Source: Phytohabitans maris
GTDB lineage: Bacteria; Actinomycetota; Actinomycetes; Mycobacteriales; Micromonosporaceae
DNA length: 64,000 bases
NCBI RefSeq assembly: GCF_031085175.1
Contig: NZ_JAVHUY010000050.1
Location: forward strand, 1 to 64,000
Direction: 5' to 3'
The notes below the pieces were generated by a model, which saw nothing but the letters and a program-made list of their open reading frames with translations, had not been told where the DNA came from and ran no database searches. The translations under genes were made by a program, and so were the position numbers. Of the stretch, positions 53,167 through 61,286 are shown one piece after another (positions within the stretch are counted from its first letter, which is position 1; each line of letters begins with the position of its first letter).

Positions 53167-53562
53167 TCCTCGCGGGGTCTTCTGGGAGATCCCGCGAATG
53201 TGAGAGCTGCTCACGGGGTATCCCCGATCGACGGACGGGATGTGCGGGCGCCGGCCGTACGGCGTGCCACTGTTGACCATCCGCGAACGACACTCGCCCA
53301 GGCGGGTGGATTTGAGTAGATTTTCTGGTTTGTCGATTGGCTGACGTGACCGACGAGACCGTCACGCGTTGTAGGAGGTGTGGGACACTTGGGAGCGTTC
53401 GAGGGTGACGCAAACCGTGTTCCGCAGCTTGCCGAGCGCGTCTACCAGGGCTTTCGTAACGCTCCGCGAGCCCACCGCTACCAGAACGATGTTGCGCAGC
53501 GTCACCGTTCTGGGTCTAGGCTGTCCGAGTCCCATCCCATCCACAGTGATCGAGAATTCGAC
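53167..53562. other. Non-coding stretch upstream of the M20 amidohydrolase
   Basis: No supported gene. A strong TAGGAGG (53372-53378) is followed by open frames on the plus strand: one reaches the amidohydrolase in frame, the other (from 53378, 62 codons) ends TGA overlapping the GTG at 53563. TAGGCT at about 53517 could be a -10 box. Confidence 0.45.
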
Positions 53563-54828
53563 GTGACGAGTGCGTTGACGCTGTCCTCCAGTGGCAGCCC
53601 GCTGGCATCGTCCTGGCCCGAGACACCGCCCGGGGCCGACCCGCTGCCAGGCCAGCTAGACCGATGGCTCGCTTCCCGAGGCGCCGAGCTGGTAGCCGTA
53701 CGACGTCACATTCACGCTCATCCGGAGCTCTCCAACCAGGAGTTCGAGACCGCCGCGCTGGTGGCCCGCGAGCTCGCCGTGGCCGGCCTCTCGCCGCGCT
53801 TCCTGCCCAAGGGCAACGGCGTGATCTGCGACATCGGCGAGGGTGACCGGGTGATCGCGCTCCGCGCCGATCTCGACGCGCTCCCGCTGATGGACACAAA
53901 GGACGTTCCCTACCGGTCCACAGTGGATAACGCGGCGCACGCGTGCGGTCACGACGTGCACACGACGATCCTTCTGGGCGTCGGCCTCGCGCTGTCCCAG
54001 CTCGCCGAGCGCGGCGAGCTGCCCGGCCGGGTGCGGCTGCTGTTTCAGCCGGCCGAGGAGCAGATCCCGTCCGGCGCGCCCGAGGTGATCGCCGCTGGCG
54101 GCCTCAAGGACGTCTCCGGCATCTACGCCCTGCACTGCGCGCCGCAGCTCCCCACGGGGCTCGTGGGCGTGCGTTCCGGGCCGTTCACCGCCGCGGCCGA
54201 CACGGTCGAGGTCCGGCTCAGCGGGCGCGGCGGGCACACCGCCCGGCCGCACCTGACCGCCGACCTGGTGCACGCGCTCGGCCGGGTGATCGTCGACGTG
54301 CCGTCGCTGCTCGACCGGCGGGTCGACCCGCGCGCGGGTGTCTCGATGGTGTGGGGGCGGGTGCACGCCGGCGAGGCGTACAACGCGATCCCCGCCGAGG
54401 GCAGCCTCAAGGGCACCGTCCGGGTGCTCAACCGGGAGGCCTGGCGCGAGGCGCCCGAGCTGGTCAAGAAGCTCGTGCAGGACGTGGTCGCCGGCACCGG
54501 CGCCAGCGCGGAAGTGATCTACACGCGGGGCGTCCCGCCGGTGATCAACGACCGCATGGCCTCCGCGATCATCGCGGGTGCCGCCGGCGCCGCGCTCGGC
54601 CCCGACCGGGTGGTCGAGGCCGAGATCAGCATGGGCGGCGAAGACTTCGCCTTCTACCTGGAGCAGGTGCCGGGCGCGATGATCCGGCTCGGCACCGGCA
54701 TCCCGGGCGCCGCCTCGCCGCTCGACATCCACCAGGCCGGCTTCGACGTCGACGAGCGCTGCATCGGCTACGGCGTCCGGGTGATGGTCCACACCGCCCT
54801 GGCCGCCCTCTCGACCCCCATGCTGTAG
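53563..54828 (+). CDS. M20-family amidohydrolase
   Basis: 421 aa zinc-dependent amidohydrolase of the M20D type (hippurate/N-acyl amino acid hydrolase-like). Metal site residues in HIHAHPELSNQEFET, RADLDALPL, AHACGHDVHT, FQPAEEQ and the C-terminal GGEDFAFYL; the lid-domain His is in GGHTARPH. GTG 53563 is favoured because conserved sequence begins about 30 codons later and the upstream in-frame extension lacks similarity to the family; an upstream start near 53389 with the TAGGAGG site cannot be excluded. Substrate unknown. Confidence 0.88.
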   Translation: MTSALTLSSSGSPLASSWPETPPGADPLPGQLDRWLASRGAELVAVRRHIHAHPELSNQEFETAALVARELAVAGLSPRFLPKGNGVICDIGEGDRVIALRADLDALPLMDTKDVPYRSTVDNAAHACGHDVHTTILLGVGLALSQLAERGELPGRVRLLFQPAEEQIPSGAPEVIAAGGLKDVSGIYALHCAPQLPTGLVGVRSGPFTAAADTVEVRLSGRGGHTARPHLTADLVHALGRVIVDVPSLLDRRVDPRAGVSMVWGRVHAGEAYNAIPAEGSLKGTVRVLNREAWREAPELVKKLVQDVVAGTGASAEVIYTRGVPPVINDRMASAIIAGAAGAALGPDRVVEAEISMGGEDFAFYLEQVPGAMIRLGTGIPGAASPLDIHQAGFDVDERCIGYGVRVMVHTALAALSTPML

Positions 54829-54842
54829 CCCCTGCGGTCCAG

Positions 54843-54898
54843 CGTGATCGAAGCTCCTTTCAAGTCGCTAGAACGACTTGAAAGGAGCTTCGATCACG
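54843..54898. terminator. 25-bp perfect hairpin between convergent genes
   Basis: Arms 54843-54867 and 54874-54898 are perfectly complementary over 25 bp around the loop CTAGAA. The DUF4349 stop codon (54894-54896) lies inside the right arm. Terminates transcription from both sides, or folds the ends of both mRNAs. Confidence 0.8.
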
Positions 54899-55820
54899 GG
54901 TGGGGTTGTGTAACCGCGGAGGGTGAGGCCGGCACCGGCTGGATGCGCCGGCGGCGGAGGCGGCGGGCCAGCCACAGCGCGCCCACGACCGGCAGGCCCA
55001 GCGCGACCAGCCACGGCAGCAGCGCTCCGACGACCGTCAGCAGGACGACGAGGGCGCCGACCAGCGCGTTCCAGCCGCCCTTGAGCCCGGTGAGGAAGCC
55101 GATCTCGGTCTCCTCCTCTTCGACGGGCGCCTCGGCCTCCGGGCCGAGCAGCGTCACGGTGATCGTGGAGAGGGCGGTGAGGTTGTCCATCCGGCGCTTC
55201 TTGGCCTCCAGCGAGGCCAGGTCGGCCTCCCGCTTGGCCAGCTCACCCTCCAGCATCACGAGCTCGCTGAGCGTCTTGGCCTGGGCGAGCAGCCGCCGGC
55301 CGCTGTCCACCCGGGCGCGCTGGCTGCTGATCCGGGCGTCGAGGTCGAGCGCCTCCTCGGTCACGTCTTCGGTGCTGACGTCGCGCTGCTGCTGGTCGCC
55401 GAGCTTGGCGAGCTGGTCGACCACCGCGGTGAACTTGGGCGCCGGTACCCGCAGCACGATCGTGGCCTCGGCGTACGCGTCGGTGCTTGACCGCTTGTCG
55501 CCGCCGACGAAGCCGCCCGAGCCGGTGGCGATCGAGGTGGCCTCCGCGGCGGCGGCGCTCACGTCCTCCACCCGTACCGTGATCGAGCCGGTGTAGACGA
55601 TCGCCCGGTCGTCCAGGCGGTACTTGACCGGCGCACCCGCGTCGGGCGCTGCCGCCTCGGCTCCGGGCTTGTCGGCGGCCGGCGGAGCCCCCTGGGCCGG
55701 TGCCGCGTTTTCGACGGACGAGGCGCCCGAGTCCGATCCACCGCCGCTGCCGCAGCCGGCCGCGACGAGCGCCACGACGCCGGCTGCCAGCGCGACTCTC
55801 CACCACTTCCTGTACGCCAT
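54894..55820 (-). CDS. DUF4349-domain lipoprotein
   Basis: 308 aa. Signal peptide with lipobox ending VAAGC (lipid-Cys at about residue 23), an Ala/Pro-rich linker, a DUF4349 domain starting RAIVYTGSITVRVEDV and running through a coiled coil (residues ~140-225, DLDARISSQRARVDSGRRLLAQAKTLSELVMLEGELAKREADLASLEAKK), and one C-terminal membrane helix (~262-290) before a basic tail. So it may be anchored at both ends. Function unknown. Start ATG 55820. The stop codon is inside a perfect hairpin. Confidence 0.82.
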   Translation of the reverse strand: MAYRKWWRVALAAGVVALVAAGCGSGGGSDSGASSVENAAPAQGAPPAADKPGAEAAAPDAGAPVKYRLDDRAIVYTGSITVRVEDVSAAAAEATSIATGSGGFVGGDKRSSTDAYAEATIVLRVPAPKFTAVVDQLAKLGDQQQRDVSTEDVTEEALDLDARISSQRARVDSGRRLLAQAKTLSELVMLEGELAKREADLASLEAKKRRMDNLTALSTITVTLLGPEAEAPVEEEETEIGFLTGLKGGWNALVGALVVLLTVVGALLPWLVALGLPVVGALWLARRLRRRRIQPVPASPSAVTQPHP

Positions 55821-55938
55821 CTATCTGCCCCCTGACGGATCGTTGCCGTTGGTGTTTGCTGGGACGAGCCGCGGCCACCCGGCGGTTCCGGCAGACTGCG
55901 TTCCGGGGTAGTCACGGTTGGAAGACGAGGAGGTCACG

Positions 55939-56568
55939 ATGCGGTTGACCAAGTACGGCCACTCCTGCGTCCGGATCGAGCGCGACGGTGCGGTCCTGGT
56001 CGTCGACCCGGGTGAGTTCAGCGGGCGGGAGCCGCTCGACGGGGCGGACGCCGTGCTCGTCACGCACGAGCACCCCGACCACGTCGACGTCGACGCGGTG
56101 GCCGAGGCCTGCGAAAAGAACCCGTCCCTGCGGGTGTACGCGCACCCCGGCACCGCGTCCACTCTGGACCGGCTGGGCGCCGCGGTGACCACTGTGGAGT
56201 CGGGTGACTCGTTTCAGGCGGCCGGCTTCGAGGTGAGTGCCTGGGGCGGCCTGCACGCCGTCAACCACCCCGACATCCCCCGGGTGCCCAACCTCGGTTA
56301 CCTCGTCGAGGGTGAGATCTACCACCCCGGCGACTCGTTCGACCCGCCGTTCGGCGCCGAGGTGGGGACGCTCTTCGTGCCGATCTCCGCACCCTGGCTC
56401 AAGCTGGCCGAGGCGATCGAGTTCGCCCGCGCGGTCCGCCCCCGCCGGGCGTACGGGCTGCACGACGGGATCCTCAACGACCGCGGCCTCAAGATCGTCA
56501 ACACCCACCTGGCCCGGCTCTCCGGCACGGAGTACGCCTGGCTGCGGCCCGGGACTACGATCAACTGA
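55939..56568 (+). CDS. MBL-fold metallo-hydrolase (UlaG/YtnP-like)
   Basis: 209 aa metallo-beta-lactamase-fold protein. HxHxDH motif in THEHPDHVD (~residues 43-51), start MRLTKYGHSCVRIE and the later HPGDSFDPP typical of small UPF0173/UlaG-like hydrolases. Start ATG 55939 has GAGGAGG 6 nt upstream; the frame runs back to 55918. The stop overlaps the next gene by one base. Substrate unknown. Confidence 0.88.
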   Translation: MRLTKYGHSCVRIERDGAVLVVDPGEFSGREPLDGADAVLVTHEHPDHVDVDAVAEACEKNPSLRVYAHPGTASTLDRLGAAVTTVESGDSFQAAGFEVSAWGGLHAVNHPDIPRVPNLGYLVEGEIYHPGDSFDPPFGAEVGTLFVPISAPWLKLAEAIEFARAVRPRRAYGLHDGILNDRGLKIVNTHLARLSGTEYAWLRPGTTIN

Positions 56569-57422
56569 TGCGCGGCGACGTCGGCGAGCGCCTGTACAGC
56601 GCGCCTCCCGAGGGCTTCGTCGCCGCCCGGGACGAGGCGGTGGCGGCGGCCAAGGAGGCCGGTGACCTCGACGCCGCCCGCGAGATCGCCAAGCTGCGCA
56701 AGCCGACCGTGGCCGCCTGGCTGGTCAACCTGCTCGCGATCCAGCGCCCCGACCTGATGGGCGAGCTCGTCGAGCTGTCCCGCGCGCTGCGGGCGGCCCA
56801 GCGCGAGCTCAAGGGCGCGCAGCTGCGCGAGCTCTCCGCGCAGCGCCGGCAGGCGGTCGCCGGCCTGGTCGACGAGGCCCGCAAGCTCGCGCTCGCCGCC
56901 GACCCCGGGCTGTCCCGGGCCAAGCTGCCGCTGGGCGAGGTGGAAAACACGCTCACCGCCGCGCTGTCCGATGAGGACGTCGCCGCTCAGGTCCGCTCCG
57001 GCCGGCTGGTGCGCGCCGCGGCGTACGCGGGCTTCGGCGAGGTGCCCCGCCCCCAGCTGCGCCTGGTGACGGCCGAAGACACCGTGCCGGAGCGCCCCGC
57101 GCCCCGGGCCGAGGACCGGCGCGCTCCGCTGAAGAAGGAGCTGACCGCCGCGCGGGCCGCCCAGAAGCAGGCGGAGACCGACCTGGAAAAGGCCGTGACG
57201 GCCGAGCGCCGCGGCGCTGATGCCCTGGCCAGGGTCGAGGCCGAACTGGCCGAAGTGGAGCGACGGCGGGCCGCCGCCGAAGAGGAGCTCAGCCGGCGCA
57301 AGCTGGCCCGCAAGGCGGCCGAGCGGGGCGTGGCCACGGCGCGGCGCCACACCGGCGAAGTGGAGGGCGCGCTGGAAGCTCTCGACCGGGACCGCGCCGG
57401 GAAGGCACAATCTGGCGCGTGA
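56568..57422 (+). CDS. Coiled-coil protein of unknown function
   Basis: 284 aa, soluble, rich in Ala, Arg and Glu. The N-terminal 150 residues contain LYSAPPEGFVAARDEAVAAAKEAGD and LRKPTVAAWLVNLLA, a conserved actinobacterial pattern I recognise but cannot name. Residues ~185-275 are a long coiled coil. No catalytic motif or signal peptide. Translationally coupled to the MBL-fold gene (TGATG) and to the next gene (overlap of 4 bases, GTGA). Confidence 0.75.
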   Translation: MRGDVGERLYSAPPEGFVAARDEAVAAAKEAGDLDAAREIAKLRKPTVAAWLVNLLAIQRPDLMGELVELSRALRAAQRELKGAQLRELSAQRRQAVAGLVDEARKLALAADPGLSRAKLPLGEVENTLTAALSDEDVAAQVRSGRLVRAAAYAGFGEVPRPQLRLVTAEDTVPERPAPRAEDRRAPLKKELTAARAAQKQAETDLEKAVTAERRGADALARVEAELAEVERRRAAAEEELSRRKLARKAAERGVATARRHTGEVEGALEALDRDRAGKAQSGA

Positions 57423-58186
57423 CCCCAGAACAGGCCGCGGCCGCCGCGAAGGCGAGTGTGCTGGAGCTGGGTGGGGCGTTCAGCGAAGATCCGCGCACGC
57501 TGCGGCGGGCCCGCATGATGGGCCTGTCCGGCTGGGCCTTCTACGTGGCCGGGCGGGGCGGCGCGCTCGGCGACGTCCGCACCGACACCGTGGCGGCGGC
57601 GCTCGGCTTCATCGCGCCCGACGCGGTGACCGACGGCTGGGAGGCCGCCCGCCGGGTCGTACCGCCGATGGAGGTGGCCGCCAAGCGGCTCGCCGAGTGC
57701 TGCCGGTGGGGCGTCGAGCACCTGGAGGACTTTCCGCGCGTCGGGCGCATGGTGGAGCTGACCCAGCGGATCGTCGTCTCGGCCGACCCCGCGGGCATGC
57801 CGCTCTTCGCGGCGTGGCGCGCGATGCCCGTGCCAGAGGACGCGCCGGGGGCACGCGCGGCCGTCCTGCTCCACCTGCTCCGCGAGTACCGGGGCGGCGG
57901 CCACCTGCTGGCGGTGCGGGCGAGCGGCCTCACCCCACTCGAGGCGATCATCGCGGGACCGGATGGCGAGGCGGGCGCGGTGGCGTTCGGCTGGCAGCCG
58001 CCGTACCCGCCGATCGGCCCGCTCGTGCGCCGTCGCATGTGGGCGGAGGCGGTCACCGACCGGATCACGGCCGGCGCGTTCTCCGTGCTGGAGGCGGCCG
58101 AGCGGGTGGAGCTGGTCGGGCTGCTGGACAGCGCCCTCCACCTGGTCCGCACCGAGCCGGCGACGTCGACGAACGGCCTGCCCTGA
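57419..58186 (+). CDS. SCO6745-like helical protein, unknown function
   Basis: 255 aa. All-helical protein resembling the SCO6745/SalK-like family of actinobacteria: SVLELGGAFSEDPRTLRRARMMGLSGWAFYVAGRGGALGDV at the start, LRASGLTPLEAIIA later and RRMWAEAVTDRITAG near the C-terminus. Some relatives sit in antibiotic clusters, but there is no such context here. GTG 57419 overlaps the coiled-coil gene stop (GTGA). Last gene of the three-gene operon. Confidence 0.75.
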   Translation: MTPEQAAAAAKASVLELGGAFSEDPRTLRRARMMGLSGWAFYVAGRGGALGDVRTDTVAAALGFIAPDAVTDGWEAARRVVPPMEVAAKRLAECCRWGVEHLEDFPRVGRMVELTQRIVVSADPAGMPLFAAWRAMPVPEDAPGARAAVLLHLLREYRGGGHLLAVRASGLTPLEAIIAGPDGEAGAVAFGWQPPYPPIGPLVRRRMWAEAVTDRITAGAFSVLEAAERVELVGLLDSALHLVRTEPATSTNGLP

Positions 58187-58211
58187 CCCGACGGCCGATC
58201 ACACCAGCCGG

Positions 58212-58667
58212 CTAGGGCGACGCGGTGTTGGTGGGGCGGCCGCGCAGCTGGGCCACGTAGTCGTCGGGCGCGCCCGCCTTCTCCGCCGCGTTGGCGATCT
58301 CGGAGAGGTACCAGGCCGTGGGCAGCCCGCCCTCGTACCCGTCGAAGACGTACACCCAGGCGGTCATCTCACCGTCCAGGGTGACCACCCGGACGGTCAG
58401 CTTGCGGTAGGTCTCGGCGACGACGCCCTCGACCTCGTCGAGCTGCGCGGCGTCCCAGGGATGCACGTCGTAGAGCGCGACGAAGACCCGGTCACCCGGT
58501 GACTCGACGATCGTGGTGACCGCACCTTCCCAACCCAGCACCCCCTCGCCGGCGAAGGTGAGGCGCCAGCCTTCCAGCCAGCCGGTACCCACCATGGGCG
58601 AATGCGGACAGTAAGCGCGCATCCGTGCGGGATCGAGGTTTGAGCCGTACGCGGCGTAATGACGCAC
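58212..58667 (-). CDS. Gamma-glutamylcyclotransferase-like protein
   Basis: 151 aa, GGCT fold. The diagnostic YGSNL is at residues 7-11; LYDVHPWDAAQLDEVEGV carries the usual acidic residues. Members cleave gamma-glutamyl amines to 5-oxoproline or act in related pathways; the substrate is unknown. Start GTG 58667 (VRHYAAYGSNL). Divergent from the flavoprotein gene and convergent with the SCO6745-like gene. Confidence 0.85.
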   Translation of the reverse strand: MRHYAAYGSNLDPARMRAYCPHSPMVGTGWLEGWRLTFAGEGVLGWEGAVTTIVESPGDRVFVALYDVHPWDAAQLDEVEGVVAETYRKLTVRVVTLDGEMTAWVYVFDGYEGGLPTAWYLSEIANAAEKAGAPDDYVAQLRGRPTNTASP

Positions 58668-58739
58668 GGCGATGACGATAGCCCGGCGGACCCGTGGGGG
58701 AGAATACGACAGAGCGTGTCGGATCCTTCTGGGGGGAAA

Positions 58740-60143
58740 ATGAGTCGCATCGTGATCATCGGTGGCGGTCCGGCGGGGTACGAGGCCGCACTCGTCGCCG
58801 CCCAGCTCGACGCCGATGTCACCGTGGTCGAGGCCGACGGGGCGGGCGGGGCGTGCGTCCTCTCCGACTGCGTCCCATCGAAGACCTTTATCGCCAGCTC
58901 AGACGTGGTGACGGGCTACCGCGACACAGAGGAGTTCGGGGTCCACTCGGACGGCCTGGAGGCGGTCACGGTCGACGCCGAGGCGGTGCACACGCGGGTC
59001 AAGCGGCTCGCGCTGGCCCAGTCCGGCGACATCCACGCCAAGCTGATCAAGGCGGGCGTGACGTTCGTGTCCGGCCGGGCGCGTCTCGGTGACGACACGC
59101 TCGGTCACACCCATCAGGTGAGGATCGCGCCGGAGGGCAGTGACTCGGAGTATTCGGTCGACGCGTCCACCGTTCTCATCGCGACCGGCGCCACCCCGCG
59201 CGTGCTGCCCGACGCGGTGCCGGACGGAGAGCGGATCCTCACCTGGCGCCAGGTGTACGACCTGCCCGAGCTGCCCGACCACATCATCGTGATCGGTTCC
59301 GGTGTGACCGGCGCCGAGTTCGCCAGCGCCTACCTGGCCATGGGCGTCAAGGTCACACTCGTGTCCAGCCGCGACCGGGTCATGCCGCACGAAGACGCCG
59401 ACGCCGCCGCGGTCATCGAAGAGGTCTTCCGCGCCCGGGGCATGGCGGTGCTCGGCAACTCCCGGGCCTCGGCCGTCCGGCGTGACGGCGACGGCGTCCG
59501 GGTCGAGCTCGCCGACGGGCGGGTGGTCTCCGGCTCGCACGCGCTGATGGCGGTCGGCTCGGTGCCCAACACCGCCGACCTGGGCCTGGAGGCGTACGGC
59601 GTGGACGTGGCCAAGGGCGGCTACCTCGGCGTCGACCGCGTCTCCCGCACCAACGTGCCGGGCATCTACGCGGCCGGCGACTGCACCGGCGTGCTGCCGC
59701 TGGCCAGCGTCGCCGCCATGCAGGGCCGGATCGCGATGTGGCACGCGCTCGGCGAGGCGGTCCAGCCGCTGCGCCTCCGTACGGTCTCGGCCAACGTCTT
59801 CACCGACCCCGAGCTCGCCTCGGTCGGCGTCTCGCAGGGCGAGGTCGACTCCGGCAAGGTGCCGGCCCGCTCGGTGATGCTGCCGCTGTCCGGCAACGCC
59901 CGGGCCAAGATGCAAGACCTGCGAGACGGCTTCGTCAAGCTCTTCTGCCGCCCGGCGACCGGCACGGTGGTCGGCGGCGTGGTGGTGGCCCCGAAGGCAA
60001 GCGAGCTGATCCTGCCGATCACGATGGCGGTGGAAAACCACCTCACCGTCGACCAGCTCGCCCACACGATCACGATCTACCCGTCGCTCTCCGGCTCCAT
60101 CGCCGAGGCGGCGCGGCAGCTCATGCTGCACGAGGTGGATTAA
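58740..60143 (+). CDS. Flavoprotein NAD(P)H disulfide/quinone reductase (LpdA-like, not lipoamide dehydrogenase)
   Basis: 467 aa, two-dinucleotide-binding flavoprotein. FAD site GGGPAGYEAAL at residues ~9-19, redox CxxxxC in ACVLSDCVPSK, NAD site GSGVTGAEFA, and a dimerisation domain from ~345. The usual C-terminal HPTxxE catalytic His-Glu dyad is replaced by YPSLSGS, so lipoamide oxidation is unlikely; relatives such as mycobacterial LpdA reduce quinones. ATG 58740 has GGGGGG close upstream and the domain starts right after. Stands alone. Confidence 0.85.
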   Translation: MSRIVIIGGGPAGYEAALVAAQLDADVTVVEADGAGGACVLSDCVPSKTFIASSDVVTGYRDTEEFGVHSDGLEAVTVDAEAVHTRVKRLALAQSGDIHAKLIKAGVTFVSGRARLGDDTLGHTHQVRIAPEGSDSEYSVDASTVLIATGATPRVLPDAVPDGERILTWRQVYDLPELPDHIIVIGSGVTGAEFASAYLAMGVKVTLVSSRDRVMPHEDADAAAVIEEVFRARGMAVLGNSRASAVRRDGDGVRVELADGRVVSGSHALMAVGSVPNTADLGLEAYGVDVAKGGYLGVDRVSRTNVPGIYAAGDCTGVLPLASVAAMQGRIAMWHALGEAVQPLRLRTVSANVFTDPELASVGVSQGEVDSGKVPARSVMLPLSGNARAKMQDLRDGFVKLFCRPATGTVVGGVVVAPKASELILPITMAVENHLTVDQLAHTITIYPSLSGSIAEAARQLMLHEVD

Positions 60144-60148
60144 GGTCG

Positions 60149-60198
60149 AGATCGTGGTACGTAGGTGCCCCCAGAGGGGCACTGGATCACCACGATCT
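60149..60198. terminator. Composite hairpin after the flavoprotein gene
   Basis: Outer stem AGATCGTGGT/ACCACGATCT (60149-60158, 60189-60198) encloses an inner hairpin GTGCCCC-CAGA-GGGGCAC (60165-60182). It starts 6 bases past the stop codon. No U-tract. Confidence 0.55.
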
Positions 60199-60375
60199 GC
60201 CAGGCGCGCCATCGATCCAGGAGTTCGCCCGGCTCGGGTCGTGGAGCGCGGAGGGTGAGGCCGCGGGAATGCACCCCAAGAAAACGCTCCGCTGCGCTCC
60301 GCGTTTCCCCGGGGACCCCGCGCAACGGCCCGGACCACCGCGGACGTCGCGGTAGCTCAAGGTTGGCACTGACCG

Positions 60376-61002
60376 TCAGGCCTGGGTGGCGTCCGCCTGC
60401 TCGGTGGGGGTGGGTGCCGACCCGGCCAGGGCGAGGATCCAGCCGGCGGCGGCGAAGATCGCCGCGGCCACCGCGGCGACGGCGACCAGGCGCCAGGCGG
60501 ACTGGGTGAGCGCGGAGCCGCCGATGTGGCCGACCAGCCCGCCGTAGGCCGCCCAGAGCAGCGCGGCCGCGCCCTCGTAGGCCACGAAGAGGCGGACCGG
60601 GTAGCGCACGCGGCCGGCCTGGAAGCAGGCGGCCATCCGCCCACCGGGGACGAACCGGCACAACAGGATCACCATCGGACCCGGGCGGCGCAGCCCGCGG
60701 GTGAAGCGGATCGCCGCCTTGCGGGCGCGCCCGCGGGCCGGTGCCTCGGGCTGCGCGCCCGGCTCGCGCGCGGAGCGGCCCAGCAGGTAGCAGACCAGGT
60801 CGCCGCCGAACACGCCGAGCGCGCCGACCGCGATCGTGATCGGGAGGCTGAGGTCGCCGTAGACGGTGAGCGCGCCGACCGTGATCATCAGGGCCTGGGT
60901 GGGCACGACCGGGACGAAGGCGTCTACGGCCAGCAGGGCCATCAGCAACAGGTACGCGGTCAAGGGCGAGGCGACGCTGGTGAGCAGGTCTGCCACGGCC
61001 AC
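60376..61002 (-). CDS. DedA-family (VTT-domain) membrane protein
   Basis: 208 aa membrane protein of the DedA/VTT (SNARE-associated) family, lipid scramblase/undecaprenyl-phosphate recycling group. Helices LTAYLLLMALLAVDAFVPVVPTQALMITVG at ~14-43, ITIAVGALGVFGGDLVCYLLG, then the diagnostic RFVPGGRMAACFQAG and two C-terminal helices. Start GTG 61002. A basic/acidic cytoplasmic loop (RSAREPGAQPEAPARGRARKAA) precedes the motif. Stands alone. Confidence 0.85.
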   Translation of the reverse strand: MAVADLLTSVASPLTAYLLLMALLAVDAFVPVVPTQALMITVGALTVYGDLSLPITIAVGALGVFGGDLVCYLLGRSAREPGAQPEAPARGRARKAAIRFTRGLRRPGPMVILLCRFVPGGRMAACFQAGRVRYPVRLFVAYEGAAALLWAAYGGLVGHIGGSALTQSAWRLVAVAAVAAAIFAAAGWILALAGSAPTPTEQADATQA

Positions 61003-61286
61003 CCCCCTACGCTCCCCCTGCGCCAGGATAGTTTCCGGTACCCCCGTCCCGGGCGCGATTCGCTCTCAGCGAGATCTCAGCTAGGCCTACCGGATACTGG
61101 CCCTCGGTGGGCGTACCGTTGCTGGTGAGCGCAGAGCCCCGCCGGGTCCCCCGTTCCCGGCGCGCCGCGCTCATCGGTCCGGCGGCAGGTCCCGTGCCGC
61201 CGGACCGGCCAAGGAGCCGCTGGCGGGTGCGACCCCTCACAAGATCGTGTTACCCGGGCGCAACGAGATCGGCGTAGCGTCAGGCC

